64,000 nucleotides of DNA, taken from QKMZ01 sp012965515. GTDB lineage: Bacteria > Cyanobacteriota > Vampirovibrionia > Obscuribacterales > Obscuribacteraceae. The stretch is taken from the NCBI GenBank assembly GCA_937879965.1, contig CALFMP010000050.1, forward strand, positions 37,060 to 101,059, read 5' to 3'. Numbering within the stretch: the stretch's first letter is position 1; the number at the start of each line of letters is the position of its first letter. Of the stretch, positions 18,457 through 27,701 are shown piece by piece. The notes below the pieces were generated by a model. The model was not told the DNA's origin. It did no database searches and saw nothing but the letters and a program-made list of their open reading frames with translations. The translations under genes and the position numbers were made by a program.

Positions 18457-18702
18457 GATGTGCCACCACTCGCGGTTGTATTATCAGCTGCTCATTTTAA
18501 AACAGGTCAAAACGCCGGAAACCCTTGATTATTGGACGCTTATAGAGGCCCAGCATACTAACTTGTGCCACCACATATACAGTCACACTAGAGATTTATT
18601 GGACGCCGATCAGATCCATTTCGCATATATCAGACTCTGAAAGCGCCTACTGTAGGGGGTTTCGAGACCGGCGCCAAAAGCATATCTAGTGTGCCACCAC
18701 TA
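18457..18702 (+). promoter_or_regulatory. Triple direct repeat upstream of nrdJ
   Basis: TGTGCCACCAC occurs at 18459, 18564 and 18690 (first bases approximate to 1). The third copy extends into the inverted repeat TGCCACCACTAATGGTGGCA. Two nearby sites, 18585-18600 and 18677-18692, match the known NrdR-box consensus at 11 and 12 of 16 positions by my own count. This could be an NrdR or other repressor region, but the match is only moderate. Confidence 0.4.
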
Positions 18703-18957
18703 ATGGTGGCATGTCAAGAGTTATTTCTAATCCAGCCGCAAACGCTTGTCTCCCAAACGTTTTCAGACCCTATTACGAAATCATTCAAAATTTCCGCTTG
18801 CCCTGATGACGCTATCGGTAGTATCGTAATCACAACGAAATTTTGCGAATCGAGTGGTCCCCCACTCTAGCTGGCAGATAAAGCCCGGACATGCACTGCA
18901 TAGTCACAAGGGCGAAGTCAGCACGTATTTAGACATATTGGGTTTGCTGCAAGCCAA

Positions 18958-18995
18958 GCCAACGAATAGCCCTCTAAATGGGGGCTCTTCGTGGC
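18958..18995 (+). promoter_or_regulatory. Strong hairpin in nrdJ 5' leader
   Basis: GCCAACGAATAGCCC pairs with GGGGGCTCTTCGTGGC in an approximately 14 base-pair stem with one bulge. It has no T tract. It lies about 80 bases before the nrdJ start and could belong to a riboswitch or mRNA-stability structure. Cobalamin would be a natural ligand for this gene, but I do not see the conserved B12-box. Confidence 0.45.
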
Positions 18996-19075
18996 GCAGC
19001 AGCGTCTCTGTGTCTGCCAAAAACGCAGCTTTCAACCATCACAACCACACATTCCATAGAAGGGAACCGCCGCAC

Positions 19076-22000
19076 ATGATGACAGTTCAAAAGGAATTGA
19101 AATCAAACTCACAACCCGCACAGGCTACCGCCGCGGGCCAATCGAGCACAGATAAGGAGGACTACACTCATCGTTATTGGGAGTCGACGCAAGAGACTCT
19201 AGTTGGTTTATATGCGAAGCGGGACTCGAAGACTGGTCAGCCGATTGAGACCGTCAACGACATCATTCACAGAGTTGCGACATCGGTTGCAATTGCAGAA
19301 CTCAAATATGTTCTCTCCCCTCAAGAATTGATCGACATCACCCTCGATCAAGCTCTCAAGCACCCCAAAGTTTCCCAGTGGGCGCAAATTTTTGCTGATT
19401 CGATCGGCAATCAACGTTTCTGGGCAAATACACCAGCCAATATCAATGCTGATCCGGCCGTTTCCCTAAACGTACTTAAGTACTGGGCACATGGAAAAAT
19501 CGCTCAGATCAAAGAAGAAGATATTTGGAGCCGCTCTGAAGAACTCAGACATGCCGTAATCAACAACAATGTGGCAAAGCTGAGCGACAACGAAGTGAAG
19601 ATGGGCGAATTGGCTGCCAACTTGCGCGGCACCGGATGCTTGGCGGCATGCGGCGTAGCGTATGTCGTCGACAGCTTGGAAGGCATTCAAGAAGCCGCAC
19701 GCATCGAAGCGCTGGCTGCCAAAGCAGCAATGGGAATGGGTTTGAATACTTCCACATTGCGCCCCTGGTCATCGATCATCTCCAATGGTGCAGCCGCATC
19801 GGGTCCAGACCGCTTCTATGAAAAGACTATCGCTAAGGCTGTAGAAGCAGTGGCCCAGGGCGGACGTCGCGGCGGTGCGCTCATTGAATTGCGCAATTCC
19901 GACCACCCGGACATTTTGTTCTTCATCGACAAGAAGAAATTGATCCCACCGCCTAGCTTGTCGAGCATCTATAAGGAGATGCTCTCCCAACAAAAACAGA
20001 ATTCCGGCGAAGATTCGATGTCGTACAAAAAACGCATCCTCTCGCTGGCCGAGCAGAAATACGGCGAACTGTATCACTCTTACATTGAGCGTCAAAACTA
20101 TCTCAAGAATACGAACATCACCGTTTTGGCGATGCCCGGTTTCATGGAAGCAGTAAGAGACAAGCGTTTCTTCCAGTGCACCTTCATGAAAGAAGCCTGG
20201 ACTGGTCCGGTCTACGATCCAAGAAAGCCGATCATGGACGAAAAAACCGGCGCCATAAAGGTCAACAAGTTGACCAAAGAGCCTACGTATGAAGAGTACG
20301 CTGTGGATATCATCAAGTATCCAGAGTCTCTTGATGCGGCACGGCAAGTCAAAAATGCGGTCGTTGAAATCACCGATCGCTACGTGCGAGTCAAATCGCA
20401 CTTCTACGCACCTGAGGTCTTCCAACGCATCATTGAAGGCATGCGTGATTCAGGTGAACCAGGAATTGCCTTTTACGAAGCGGTCAACAACGCTAACGCG
20501 AATGACCACGCCTACGACCTCACCACATGCAACCCGTGCGGCGAGCAATTCTTGCCCGCCGGACCGGGCAAAGACGGTCGAACCTACATGGGCAACTGCA
20601 ACCTCTCCTCTATGCATGCTGCCCATGAAGAATTCTGGAGCCCGGACGGCACTTACAACATGCAAGCGATGCGCGCGGTAGCCCGCGTTCAACAGCGCTT
20701 CATGGACAACGTAACTGACGTCAGTTGGTATCCTATCCCAGCGCAAAACATGACCGCACGCATGGAGAGACGTAATGGCGGCGGATTCGCCGGTATTGCG
20801 GAATATCTCTCCAGGCTCGGTCATACATTCGGCAGTGCTGAAGCGCTGGAATCTACCGAAGCGCTCTTCCGCGAATACACCAAAGCTTCAACTGAAGCCT
20901 CGGTTGAGATGGCCAAAGAACGTGGCGTCTACCCACTTTGGGAAGGCTCCAGATTCCAGAAGAAGAACCTGCGTGTGCGCAATTCATGCATGACAAACAA
21001 TGCTCCTACCGGAACACTTGCGCAAGCTCTGCAAACCAGCTGGGGCGTCGATCCGCATAACGGCATCGTTTTCTCTAGAAAAGTTCGCTCCCGCTTCGTC
21101 GACTTCGTCGCTCCCGGCTTCAAGGAAGCCATGGAAAAAGCAGGCGCCTGGCCGAAGAACGAAGACGAACAAGCCGCGCTGATGAAGAAAATCCGCAACA
21201 ACCACAAGTCCTGCCAGGGCATTGCGGAAGTTCCGGAAGAAGTGCAAAAGGCATTCCCCATCCGCGTTGAAATTGAACCGGAAGCCTATATTCGCCATCT
21301 CTCCGCCATCCACAAAGGCGCAGAAGAATTTCCGGAAACCTTCAACTCGGTCTCGAATACCTGTTCGATTCCTTTAGATTCCAGCGAACAAGCAGTTTAT
21401 GACTCGACAATGTTGGCATGGAGTCTAGGCGTCAAAGACATCACCTTCTATCCGGACGGTTCAAGATTGAGCCAGCCGGTAGAGAAGATAGCCAAAGAAG
21501 ACTACGAACGCGAATTCGACTTGCTCACATTGCTTGGACACTTCGAGCGCCGCAATATCGAAACGGAAGAAACCTCGGGTCACACTTACAAAGTAAGAGT
21601 AGGTGCGCCGGATGGCAATTCGACGTTGCACGTCAGCCTCAACCACGAGACCACAAGGCCCGGCGAGCTTATCGAAATCTACGCTCGCATGGGCAAACCG
21701 GGTGCAGTTGAATCTGGTCTGTTCGAGGCGGTTGGCCGTTTGTCTTCGGCATTCCTGCGCTATGCTGCTGAATTTGGTGAGGACGAACGTACAAAAGTCG
21801 AAGAAACCATTATTCACCAACTGGTGAACATCCAATCTGGTTATCCTGCTTGGTTCAAGTTCAGCGACGCGGAAAAACCTGTAGTCGTCCAATCACCCTG
21901 CGATGGATTGGCCAAGGCTATCCAACACTATCGCCGCGTTCACTCCAAGCCGGCAGAAACCAGAGTGATCGAAAATCTGGCTCAAGCCATTAGCCATCAG

Positions 22001-22150
22001 CAACCGGCTATGACCATCGAGGCGAGCAACACAGAACTAACTGGAAGCGCTCGGTCGCTTGCCACCTGCAGTAAATGCGGAGCGGGCGATTGGCTGAAGA
22101 TCGACGGCTGCATGGTTTGCCAGGGCTGCGGCTTCAGTAAGTGCGGATAG
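19076..22150 (+). CDS. nrdJ: Adenosylcobalamin-dependent (class II) ribonucleotide reductase
   Basis: A 1024-residue enzyme that reduces ribonucleotides to deoxyribonucleotides with B12 as radical source. ATG 19076 has AAGGGA ten bases upstream; the frame is open back to 18854, but that part looks untranslated. Visible landmarks are the N-x-C-x-E active site in TCNPCGEQF (Asn486, Cys488, Glu490), NAPTGTLAQ in the phosphate-binding region, and a C-terminal zinc-ribbon-like tail with CSKC...CMVCQGC, the mobile cysteine region. Length and tail match vitamin-B12-dependent reductases. No partner subunit is needed. The gene ends with tandem stops TAG TAA, and a structured leader suggests regulation. 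Confidence 0.9.
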   Translation: MMTVQKELKSNSQPAQATAAGQSSTDKEDYTHRYWESTQETLVGLYAKRDSKTGQPIETVNDIIHRVATSVAIAELKYVLSPQELIDITLDQALKHPKVSQWAQIFADSIGNQRFWANTPANINADPAVSLNVLKYWAHGKIAQIKEEDIWSRSEELRHAVINNNVAKLSDNEVKMGELAANLRGTGCLAACGVAYVVDSLEGIQEAARIEALAAKAAMGMGLNTSTLRPWSSIISNGAAASGPDRFYEKTIAKAVEAVAQGGRRGGALIELRNSDHPDILFFIDKKKLIPPPSLSSIYKEMLSQQKQNSGEDSMSYKKRILSLAEQKYGELYHSYIERQNYLKNTNITVLAMPGFMEAVRDKRFFQCTFMKEAWTGPVYDPRKPIMDEKTGAIKVNKLTKEPTYEEYAVDIIKYPESLDAARQVKNAVVEITDRYVRVKSHFYAPEVFQRIIEGMRDSGEPGIAFYEAVNNANANDHAYDLTTCNPCGEQFLPAGPGKDGRTYMGNCNLSSMHAAHEEFWSPDGTYNMQAMRAVARVQQRFMDNVTDVSWYPIPAQNMTARMERRNGGGFAGIAEYLSRLGHTFGSAEALESTEALFREYTKASTEASVEMAKERGVYPLWEGSRFQKKNLRVRNSCMTNNAPTGTLAQALQTSWGVDPHNGIVFSRKVRSRFVDFVAPGFKEAMEKAGAWPKNEDEQAALMKKIRNNHKSCQGIAEVPEEVQKAFPIRVEIEPEAYIRHLSAIHKGAEEFPETFNSVSNTCSIPLDSSEQAVYDSTMLAWSLGVKDITFYPDGSRLSQPVEKIAKEDYEREFDLLTLLGHFERRNIETEETSGHTYKVRVGAPDGNSTLHVSLNHETTRPGELIEIYARMGKPGAVESGLFEAVGRLSSAFLRYAAEFGEDERTKVEETIIHQLVNIQSGYPAWFKFSDAEKPVVVQSPCDGLAKAIQHYRRVHSKPAETRVIENLAQAISHQQPAMTIEASNTELTGSARSLATCSKCGAGDWLKIDGCMVCQGCGFSKCG

Positions 22151-22640
22151 TAAAAGTCTTCAGGCATGAGGGAGGAGGCAGCGCCTCCCCTCTCATGCCG
22201 AAGCCGGCAGGCAGCCCACAAAGGCGTTGGCTGGGGAAACCGGAAAACTGGAAGCCCGGAATCTAGGAAACTCTAGGAATCTGTAGGTATCTCAAGGAAA
22301 CTCTGCAGGAATCTCGGAAACTCTGGAATTCAGGTTCTGCTGGAAACATTGCAAAGGAGCCGCTTGCGGTTCCTTTGTGCTTTTGCGTTCAGCAGGGCGT
22401 GGGGGCGCGTTGCACGCGCCCAACTTTTGGATGAAGACTCTCCATGTTCTTGGTCCGTTTAGAACAACGGCCACCGAAGGAAAACCACCCTAATTTCGGG
22501 GGGGTTCCGGGTCGTAAAATCGTGATTCATGTGTATCATGTTGCCTATGAAGCAAATTTTGTCAGTTGCGTACGCGAACGCAGGAATTTTCTGCCGAGGC
22601 GTGGCATCTCCATTACTAGAAGCTAGGGGCCCAAAGGGCG
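22151..22640. other. Intergenic region with hairpins and short repeats
   Basis: 490 bases. A GAGGGAGGAGGCAGC/GCCTCC stem-loop (about 22168-22194) follows nrdJ. Then comes a patch of short direct repeats built on GGAAACTCT and AGGAATCT (22262-22330), a terminator (22353-22384) and a GGGCGCGTTGCACGCGCCC repeat (22403-22421). No gene is seen. Confidence 0.6.
22353..22384 (+). terminator. Stem-loop with T tract after nrdJ
   Basis: AAAGGAGCCG (22353-22362) pairs with CGGTTCCTTT (22367-22376) across a CTTG loop, followed by GTGCTTTT. It lies about 200 bases after the nrdJ stop. Confidence 0.65.
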
Positions 22641-23627
22641 ATGGTGGAACAGAGTAAGACTCAAACGCAGAAGGATTATTACTACATCCTCGGTGTACGC
22701 CCGGATGCAACTTCGCGCGAGATTCAGTCCGCCTACGAACAGTTGTACGAAAAGTTCGGACCGCACGTGAACATCAGCGGAATGGATCCTGACATCATGA
22801 TCAAAAACTTCCGCGAGATATGCGATGCGTACGAAGTTTTGATGGATCCTCGGATGCGCCAGGAGTACGACAGGAACAGTGCTCAGTTGCGTCAAAGCAT
22901 GGGCGACCTGCGCAACCTGTGGCAGAAAAACGCCGAAAAGCCGCAAGAGCAGTCGGGAATGCATACCGCAGGCATTAAGGCGGCCGCGCTAGCGGTTGAG
23001 CTGGAATGCGAAATCACGCTCAAAGAGGCGATGAAAGGGTGCACTAGAGAAATCAGGCTCAGCGATCCGAGGCCTTGTGAACAGTGCAATGCCATGAAGA
23101 CTGTGAACCGGATGCAGTGTCAGAACTGCCGTGGTCTTGGCTATTTCAACGTAGAAAGAGTTACCGATGTAGACCTGCCTGCAGGTACATATGACGGTAT
23201 GGAAATTCGCCGCCCTGGCTGCGGACGCTACGATATCCGCGCGAAGAGTCAAGGCGATTTGATCCTCAAAGTGAAGATAATGCCGCATCCCGTGCTGGGT
23301 GTGCTTGGTAGGGACATTACAGTCACCGTGCCAGTAACCCTTTACGAAGCGCTGCTAGGTGCTGAAATCGAGATTCCGACGGCTACCGGAAAAGTGGTAA
23401 TGAAGATTCAGCCGCTTACCCATCCTGGTCGAGTTTATCGGCTCAAAGGTCTGGGGCTCGCGGGTGCCGACCAGCTAGTCACTATAGATGTGGTTTTCCC
23501 GCAAAAAATGACACCGGAAGAGATGTCTTTGCTCAAGCAAATGAAAGAACATTCGCAAGAGCCGAGTCCCAGAGATGGTTTGTGGAAAACCCAGCAGCAG
23601 CCTCCGCCGAGTGGACCAATAAGCTGA
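22641..23627 (+). CDS. DnaJ-like co-chaperone with altered J domain
   Basis: A 328-residue protein. A J-domain-like N-terminus (DYYYILGVRPDATSREIQSAYEQLYEKFGPHVN, continuing DAYEVLMDPRMRQEYD) is followed at about residue 115 by the DnaJ substrate-binding region. Only one pair of Cys motifs remains (CEQC and CQNC) where DnaJ has four CxxCxGxG. Two beta-rich C-terminal domains (VTVPVTLYEALLGAEIEIPT; GLGLAGADQLVTIDVVFP) complete it. The J-domain HPD motif, needed to stimulate DnaK ATPase, is replaced by GPH, so classical J activity is doubtful. AAGGG precedes the ATG. It may act as a DnaK-independent holdase. Confidence 0.8.
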   Translation: MVEQSKTQTQKDYYYILGVRPDATSREIQSAYEQLYEKFGPHVNISGMDPDIMIKNFREICDAYEVLMDPRMRQEYDRNSAQLRQSMGDLRNLWQKNAEKPQEQSGMHTAGIKAAALAVELECEITLKEAMKGCTREIRLSDPRPCEQCNAMKTVNRMQCQNCRGLGYFNVERVTDVDLPAGTYDGMEIRRPGCGRYDIRAKSQGDLILKVKIMPHPVLGVLGRDITVTVPVTLYEALLGAEIEIPTATGKVVMKIQPLTHPGRVYRLKGLGLAGADQLVTIDVVFPQKMTPEEMSLLKQMKEHSQEPSPRDGLWKTQQQPPPSGPIS

Positions 23628-24341
23628 TTCATTGAGCTGACCGAAATAAACGCTTCGGCAAAAACTGAAAGCGAAAATTGAAATTCTGAAAGGTGCCTTT
23701 TACCTTTCAAGAAAGTGTCGTTTTGCCACCAAATACGCAGGCAAAAAAACCAAAAAAAGAACCCTTACTACTAACACTAGAGGATCCTATAAGAGATCGC
23801 TTTTTGACAGATGTCATGAGTTTTATGAGAGCCAGATAAAATTTGCTCTTCGTGTGTAGCCGCGTCATGTTTGAAGACATGCGCGAAGCTAGGCCAATTA
23901 TCAACGCGAATGCCGCAGTCTCCCTTTATTACAGGCTTTTCAGGTTGCCATGAGGTGAGAACCCTCAAAACATAAAGCCCATCAAGGTTTCCTATTGACT
24001 ACCCATAAAAACGATCCTAGTTCAGCCACGCTAAGCATTTGTTTTAGATCCGGAAACTAAGCTTCTATAAGCTTTTCAAGACTTGCTACGGCATAGGTGA
24101 TTTATCTAGCCTGAAATTACCTTTTCGTTTCCCTCAGTTTCGGTCATCAGTTCCAACCAAATAGCTCGCAAATAGCACTTCTCGCTCCCATTGTCTTCAC
24201 TGCTTCGCCAGTGCATGGGAGGTCGCCGTTTTGTGCGTTGCCGGCTGCTGAGAGAACTCCTGCCTCCTAACTGAGAGGCGCTAACTGTTCAACACTAGTC
24301 CAAACTCGCCTCTCGGGAACGAGGCAAGAAGGAGACACACA
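23628..24341. other. Long intergenic region, DnaJ-like to phosphoesterase operon
   Basis: 714 bases with no protein-like ORF. TGAAAGGT/ACCTTTCA (23687-23709) is a perfect 8-base hairpin after the DnaJ-like gene. A second hairpin GCCTC/GAGGC (24308-24325) lies just before the phosphoesterase ribosome binding site. The marked rise in GC at 24342 starts here. Confidence 0.5.
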
Positions 24342-25364
24342 ATGTCAAAGCTTATGACAGCCAAAACTATCGAGGAAGCTGTCAAACTCGCTCGCGGAAC
24401 TCGCATGTTCAACGAGTCGAATGCGTCGCGTGAGAATCTGTTCAAGCAGATTTCCTACAAGACGTCGACCGGGGGCACTGCGCTGCTTTCGGAGTATGGC
24501 TTCCTGCGTTACCAGGGCATCATGCCCCTGAATCTGCCCGACGGAATCCGCATCGTCGTTCTGCCCGACATCCACGCCCCTGCGCACAACAAGCAGTGGC
24601 TGTGGGCAATCGAGCGGTTCCTCGCGGAATACCGCCCGCACATCCTGATCTTCATCGGCGACAGCACCGACTTCTTCTTCCTTTCGCGCTGGCCCAAGCC
24701 GCCTCGGCAGGGTTACAACGCGATGCTGGAACTGGAAGAGTCGCGCGAGTTGCACGACCGCCTCATCAAGGTGAGCGGCTGTCTCTGGGCCTTCGAAACC
24801 GAAGGTAACCACGAGAACCGCACCAACTCCTTCCTGAGCGCAGTCGCTCCGCAGATCTCCACGCTGGTCGACATGGACAGCCAGGAGCCCATCATGAACT
24901 ACTCGAAGCTGCTCGGCTACAAGGGCGACGGCTCCGAGAAGATCACCTTCGTCACCGACGAGCGTGGTTTCGGCGGTTATGGTGGCTGCATCATCCTGAA
25001 CGATCAGATTCGTCTGATCCACGGTCTGCCTCTGCGCCCACGCGCCGGCGGCAGCCCCCGTGTGTTCACCGACCAGCTCGGCCAGAGCGTCATGCACGGT
25101 CACTCCCACCGCTTCGGTGAGAACCACCGTGAGACCCTGACCGAGGTGCTTTCCGCGCAGGAGATTGGCTTCTTGGCCAACCCGAACCGCGCGGAGATGT
25201 CGTATCACAACCTGCTGTCCAACGGTCACCCCGGCTTCGCGGCTGGTGAGGTCATTGGCGGCACCGTCAACCTCGAGCTGATTCCGATCATCCAGGCCCT
25301 GCACGACAACCGCTTGCGGTATTCGTTCTGGTTCCAGGATCGCGAATACGTCACCGAGGACTAA
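24342..25364 (+). CDS. Calcineurin-like metallophosphoesterase
   Basis: A 340-residue protein with the full metal-binding set: LPDIHAP (Asp76, His78), FIGDSTD (Asp107, Asp110), EGNHE (Asn156, His157) and MHGHSHR (His254, His256). Such enzymes hydrolyse phosphomonoesters or diesters in nucleotides or nucleic acids with two metal ions; versions of this length are common in phages and plasmids. The start ATG follows AAGGAG. It heads a three-gene GC-rich operon with a HAD-like protein and a second protein resembling it without the metal ligands. The substrate cannot be inferred. Confidence 0.85.
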   Translation: MSKLMTAKTIEEAVKLARGTRMFNESNASRENLFKQISYKTSTGGTALLSEYGFLRYQGIMPLNLPDGIRIVVLPDIHAPAHNKQWLWAIERFLAEYRPHILIFIGDSTDFFFLSRWPKPPRQGYNAMLELEESRELHDRLIKVSGCLWAFETEGNHENRTNSFLSAVAPQISTLVDMDSQEPIMNYSKLLGYKGDGSEKITFVTDERGFGGYGGCIILNDQIRLIHGLPLRPRAGGSPRVFTDQLGQSVMHGHSHRFGENHRETLTEVLSAQEIGFLANPNRAEMSYHNLLSNGHPGFAAGEVIGGTVNLELIPIIQALHDNRLRYSFWFQDREYVTED

Positions 25365-25427
25365 CCAGGCGGTGGTGGGGCGGCAGCATTCGCTGCTCGT
25401 CCGCCTCGCCACACAAAGGAGAAAATC

Positions 25428-26189
25428 ATGAGTACGAAAACTCAGAAATCCTGGCCGCCTGCGGAAATCCTCCAGTGCGGCCGCAATTTCCGTAAGCGGA
25501 TCGGTCTCGATCTGCACGGAACAGTTCTGGACTTCGACGGTCCTTTCGGCAAGTTCCTCGGCGAGCTCTACCCGGGCGCGTCCATGAACCCGAACCGCAA
25601 CAACTACCATGCTGCGGGCGACCCCGAGTCCAAGATCGGTTACATCGAGTTCGAGCGTGCGCTCAACAAGTTCATCCACCTGACCAAGGGCGGCTACGGT
25701 TCGCTTCCTGCGATTCCGGGCGCCATCGAGCAGCTCAAGCGCATCCGCGCTGCGGGCATCGAGATCGAGGTGATGACCTACGTTCCGGGCGCCAGCGACC
25801 ATCAGCACACCGACGCTCTCCCGCACAACACGGGTGCCGCGCGGTTGGCGACGAAGAATCTGCTGAAGCAGCTCGGCTTCCCCATCGACGAGAGTGACAT
25901 CACTTTCGTCAGCACCCACGGCAAGTCGTGGCACATGCTCGACCAGGGGGTGAAAATCCCGCTGATCGTCGAGGATCGCCTCGCCACCGCGTGCGACGTC
26001 GCCGAGAAGGGGCTCGGTGCCATTCTGTACCCCACCGCCTACAACAAGAGCTCGGGCATCCCGGGTATCATCCGCGTCGAGCCTCAGGCCAAGCCCGAGG
26101 ACACGTGGAAGGTCGTGGCGGACAATATCATCGCGTTCTTTGACGCTCTGGAAGCCAACGGCCAGATCGTCGGGACAGGAGGTAAATAA
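25428..26189 (+). CDS. HAD-superfamily hydrolase-like protein
   Basis: A 253-residue protein with an N-terminal DLHGTVLDFDGPF (Asp28; canonical DxDGT becomes DLHGT), a middle helical cap (GAIEQLKRIRAAGIEIEVMTY with the motif II position), and IVEDRLATACDVAEKG, which matches motif IV acidic residues. It probably hydrolyses a phosphate ester; the change of the second motif I Asp to His may reduce phosphatase activity. The binding site AAAGGAGAAAATC is identical to that before the amber-containing HD gene at 48208. It lies 63 bases after the phosphoesterase and 2 bases before the next gene. Confidence 0.7.
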   Translation: MSTKTQKSWPPAEILQCGRNFRKRIGLDLHGTVLDFDGPFGKFLGELYPGASMNPNRNNYHAAGDPESKIGYIEFERALNKFIHLTKGGYGSLPAIPGAIEQLKRIRAAGIEIEVMTYVPGASDHQHTDALPHNTGAARLATKNLLKQLGFPIDESDITFVSTHGKSWHMLDQGVKIPLIVEDRLATACDVAEKGLGAILYPTAYNKSSGIPGIIRVEPQAKPEDTWKVVADNIIAFFDALEANGQIVGTGGK

Positions 26190-26191
26190 CC

Positions 26192-27343
26192 ATGGCCAAG
26201 AAGAACAACTCGTTCAAGCAGATCACCGTCCGGGAACACCCGGTACAGTCTCTGTTCGAAGCCGGCATCTACGGCCTCGACATGAAGAAGGGTGATCAGC
26301 TGGTCGTGGTCGGAAACCTGCTGTTTCCGGTCCACGACGAGTCCAAGGTGCAGCTGACGCTGCGCCACATCAAGGACCTGAGCAAGCAGGCGGCGCTCAC
26401 GGGTAACACCGTGCACGTCGTCATGCTCGGTCCGGTGGTCGACGAAGAGTCGGCGAAGTCGCTCTGGAACAAGGAGATGAACTTCATCCACACGCAGGAC
26501 GACCCTGAGGTGGTGAAGGAAGCTCTGAAGCAGCGCGGCTATGACCGTCGGATGACGTACTTCTGGAAGCAGTGCGGCAAGTTCATCAAGCGTTTCGCGA
26601 CGCCTGGTGTGCAGCTGTTCTACATTCCGTCGCACATCAACCTCGGTCTGCCGAACGAGCACGACATGTTCGAGGAAGCGCACACGACCAAGCGCGTCCT
26701 GGACAACTGGACTGCCAACAACCCGGAAGCCACCGACATGCCCTCGAACCTCGGCATCAACCTGCCCGAGAAGATCGAGGAAGCGTTCGGCCTCACCGGG
26801 GTGGAAAACATCCAGGTTCTGCCCTTCGGCGCCGGCATCCTCGTCAACAACAACACGATCGTCACGATCGGCGGCTTCCGTCGTCGTCAGCCCGGCGATG
26901 CGCCTCACGTCCAGTGGGAGCAGACCGGCTACAGCGTGATCATGTCCGTTGACGGCAAGTCCGGCAGCGCGTGGGAAACCCGCAGCGACAGCAACTTCCC
27001 GGAGCTCGTGGTCAAGGAGATCATGAAGTTCCAGGTCGGCTACATGTGGGACCGCAACCGCAACGGTCACCTCGGCGACTACCATCGCCGCGCGAGCTCC
27101 ATCGGCTCGTGGATCGTCGGCGAAGGCGGCTTCCTGCACGGTCGCGTCGCTCCGATCTTGCCCAGCAAGTCGGACGGCCGCCTGCAGCTGCTGATTCGCG
27201 GCAAGGTCTATCTCGAGGACAAGGCGTCCACGGCACCCAACGGTGCCAAGCTGACGGTCTCCACAACGCTTGGTCGCGACACCAAGCGGGAGGCTGCTCA
27301 GTTCAGCGCCGGCAAGCGAAAAGGTAAGAAGGACACGAAGTAA
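26192..27343 (+). CDS. Probable catalytically inactive phosphoesterase-like protein
   Basis: A 383-residue protein, third in the operon. Several stretches follow the pattern of the first gene: LVVVGNLLFPVHDE against IVVLPDIHAPAHNK, and VVMLGPVVDEESAKSLW against IFIGDSTDFFFLSRW, with FYIPSHIN at the place of FETEGNHEN. In each the metal-binding Asp and His residues are replaced. I infer a duplicated calcineurin-like fold that lost its metals and may regulate or complex with the first enzyme. The C-terminus is a Lys-rich tail. If the resemblance is wrong, the protein is simply of unknown function. Confidence 0.5.
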   Translation: MAKKNNSFKQITVREHPVQSLFEAGIYGLDMKKGDQLVVVGNLLFPVHDESKVQLTLRHIKDLSKQAALTGNTVHVVMLGPVVDEESAKSLWNKEMNFIHTQDDPEVVKEALKQRGYDRRMTYFWKQCGKFIKRFATPGVQLFYIPSHINLGLPNEHDMFEEAHTTKRVLDNWTANNPEATDMPSNLGINLPEKIEEAFGLTGVENIQVLPFGAGILVNNNTIVTIGGFRRRQPGDAPHVQWEQTGYSVIMSVDGKSGSAWETRSDSNFPELVVKEIMKFQVGYMWDRNRNGHLGDYHRRASSIGSWIVGEGGFLHGRVAPILPSKSDGRLQLLIRGKVYLEDKASTAPNGAKLTVSTTLGRDTKREAAQFSAGKRKGKKDTK

Positions 27344-27382
27344 CCCCGGCGAAAGCTTGGGAAACAGAAGGCCTTCGAAATG

Positions 27383-27437
27383 AGCCGGCAGAGCGGTCGT
27401 TTCGTCCGCAAGGATGAAATGACTGACTCTGCCGGTT
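27383..27437 (+). terminator. Long stem-loop ending the phosphoesterase operon
   Basis: AGCCGGCAGAG pairs with CTCTGCCGGTT, and the inner GTCGTTTCGTCC pairs with GGATGAAATGAC across a GCAA tetraloop. The total is more than 20 base pairs with G-T wobbles. There is no long T tract. Confidence 0.65.
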
Positions 27438-27701
27438 TCGGGCGGATCGACTTGGATGTGAGCACGCACCGTTCCCGGGCAGCTTTCATCCTTGTCGATT
27501 TGTCTTTTCCGTCGCTTTACTACATTTTATAGTTTTTGTTCAAGTCCGTAAGTACGGGGTTCGACATTAGTGAGCCTGCGTTGGCCGAATATTCACTCAG
27601 AACCTGAATCAAATCGAAAGCTTTTCGGCAAAGCGAAACTTTCCTCGATGGCAATTGTATTGAGTTTCAACAGTGCTCTATCCACCGTCAGGAGAAACAT
27701 C

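Larger units (their letters stand above)
18295..19075 (+). other. Long leader region of nrdJ
   Basis: 781 bases between the GH16-like gene and the nrdJ start. It holds the triple direct repeat (18457-18702), the hairpin at 18958-18995 and an open frame from 18854 that is fused in frame to nrdJ but lacks protein-like composition. I treat the region as regulatory. Confidence 0.5.

Noticed and set aside
18850..19070. Cobalamin riboswitch before nrdJ
   Set aside because: I could not find the conserved B12-box or the core GGTG/CCACT arrangement; only a strong hairpin is present.
18854..19075. An N-terminal extension of nrdJ from ATG 18854
   Set aside because: The extension has no reductase similarity, contains the hairpin region, and the ATG at 19076 has the better ribosome binding site.
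24345..27469. Long minus-strand frames (529 and 461 codons) opposite the phosphoesterase operon
   Set aside because: Same cause: the plus strand carries clear catalytic motifs and ribosome binding sites; the antisense translations are Arg/Leu/Val-rich without domains.
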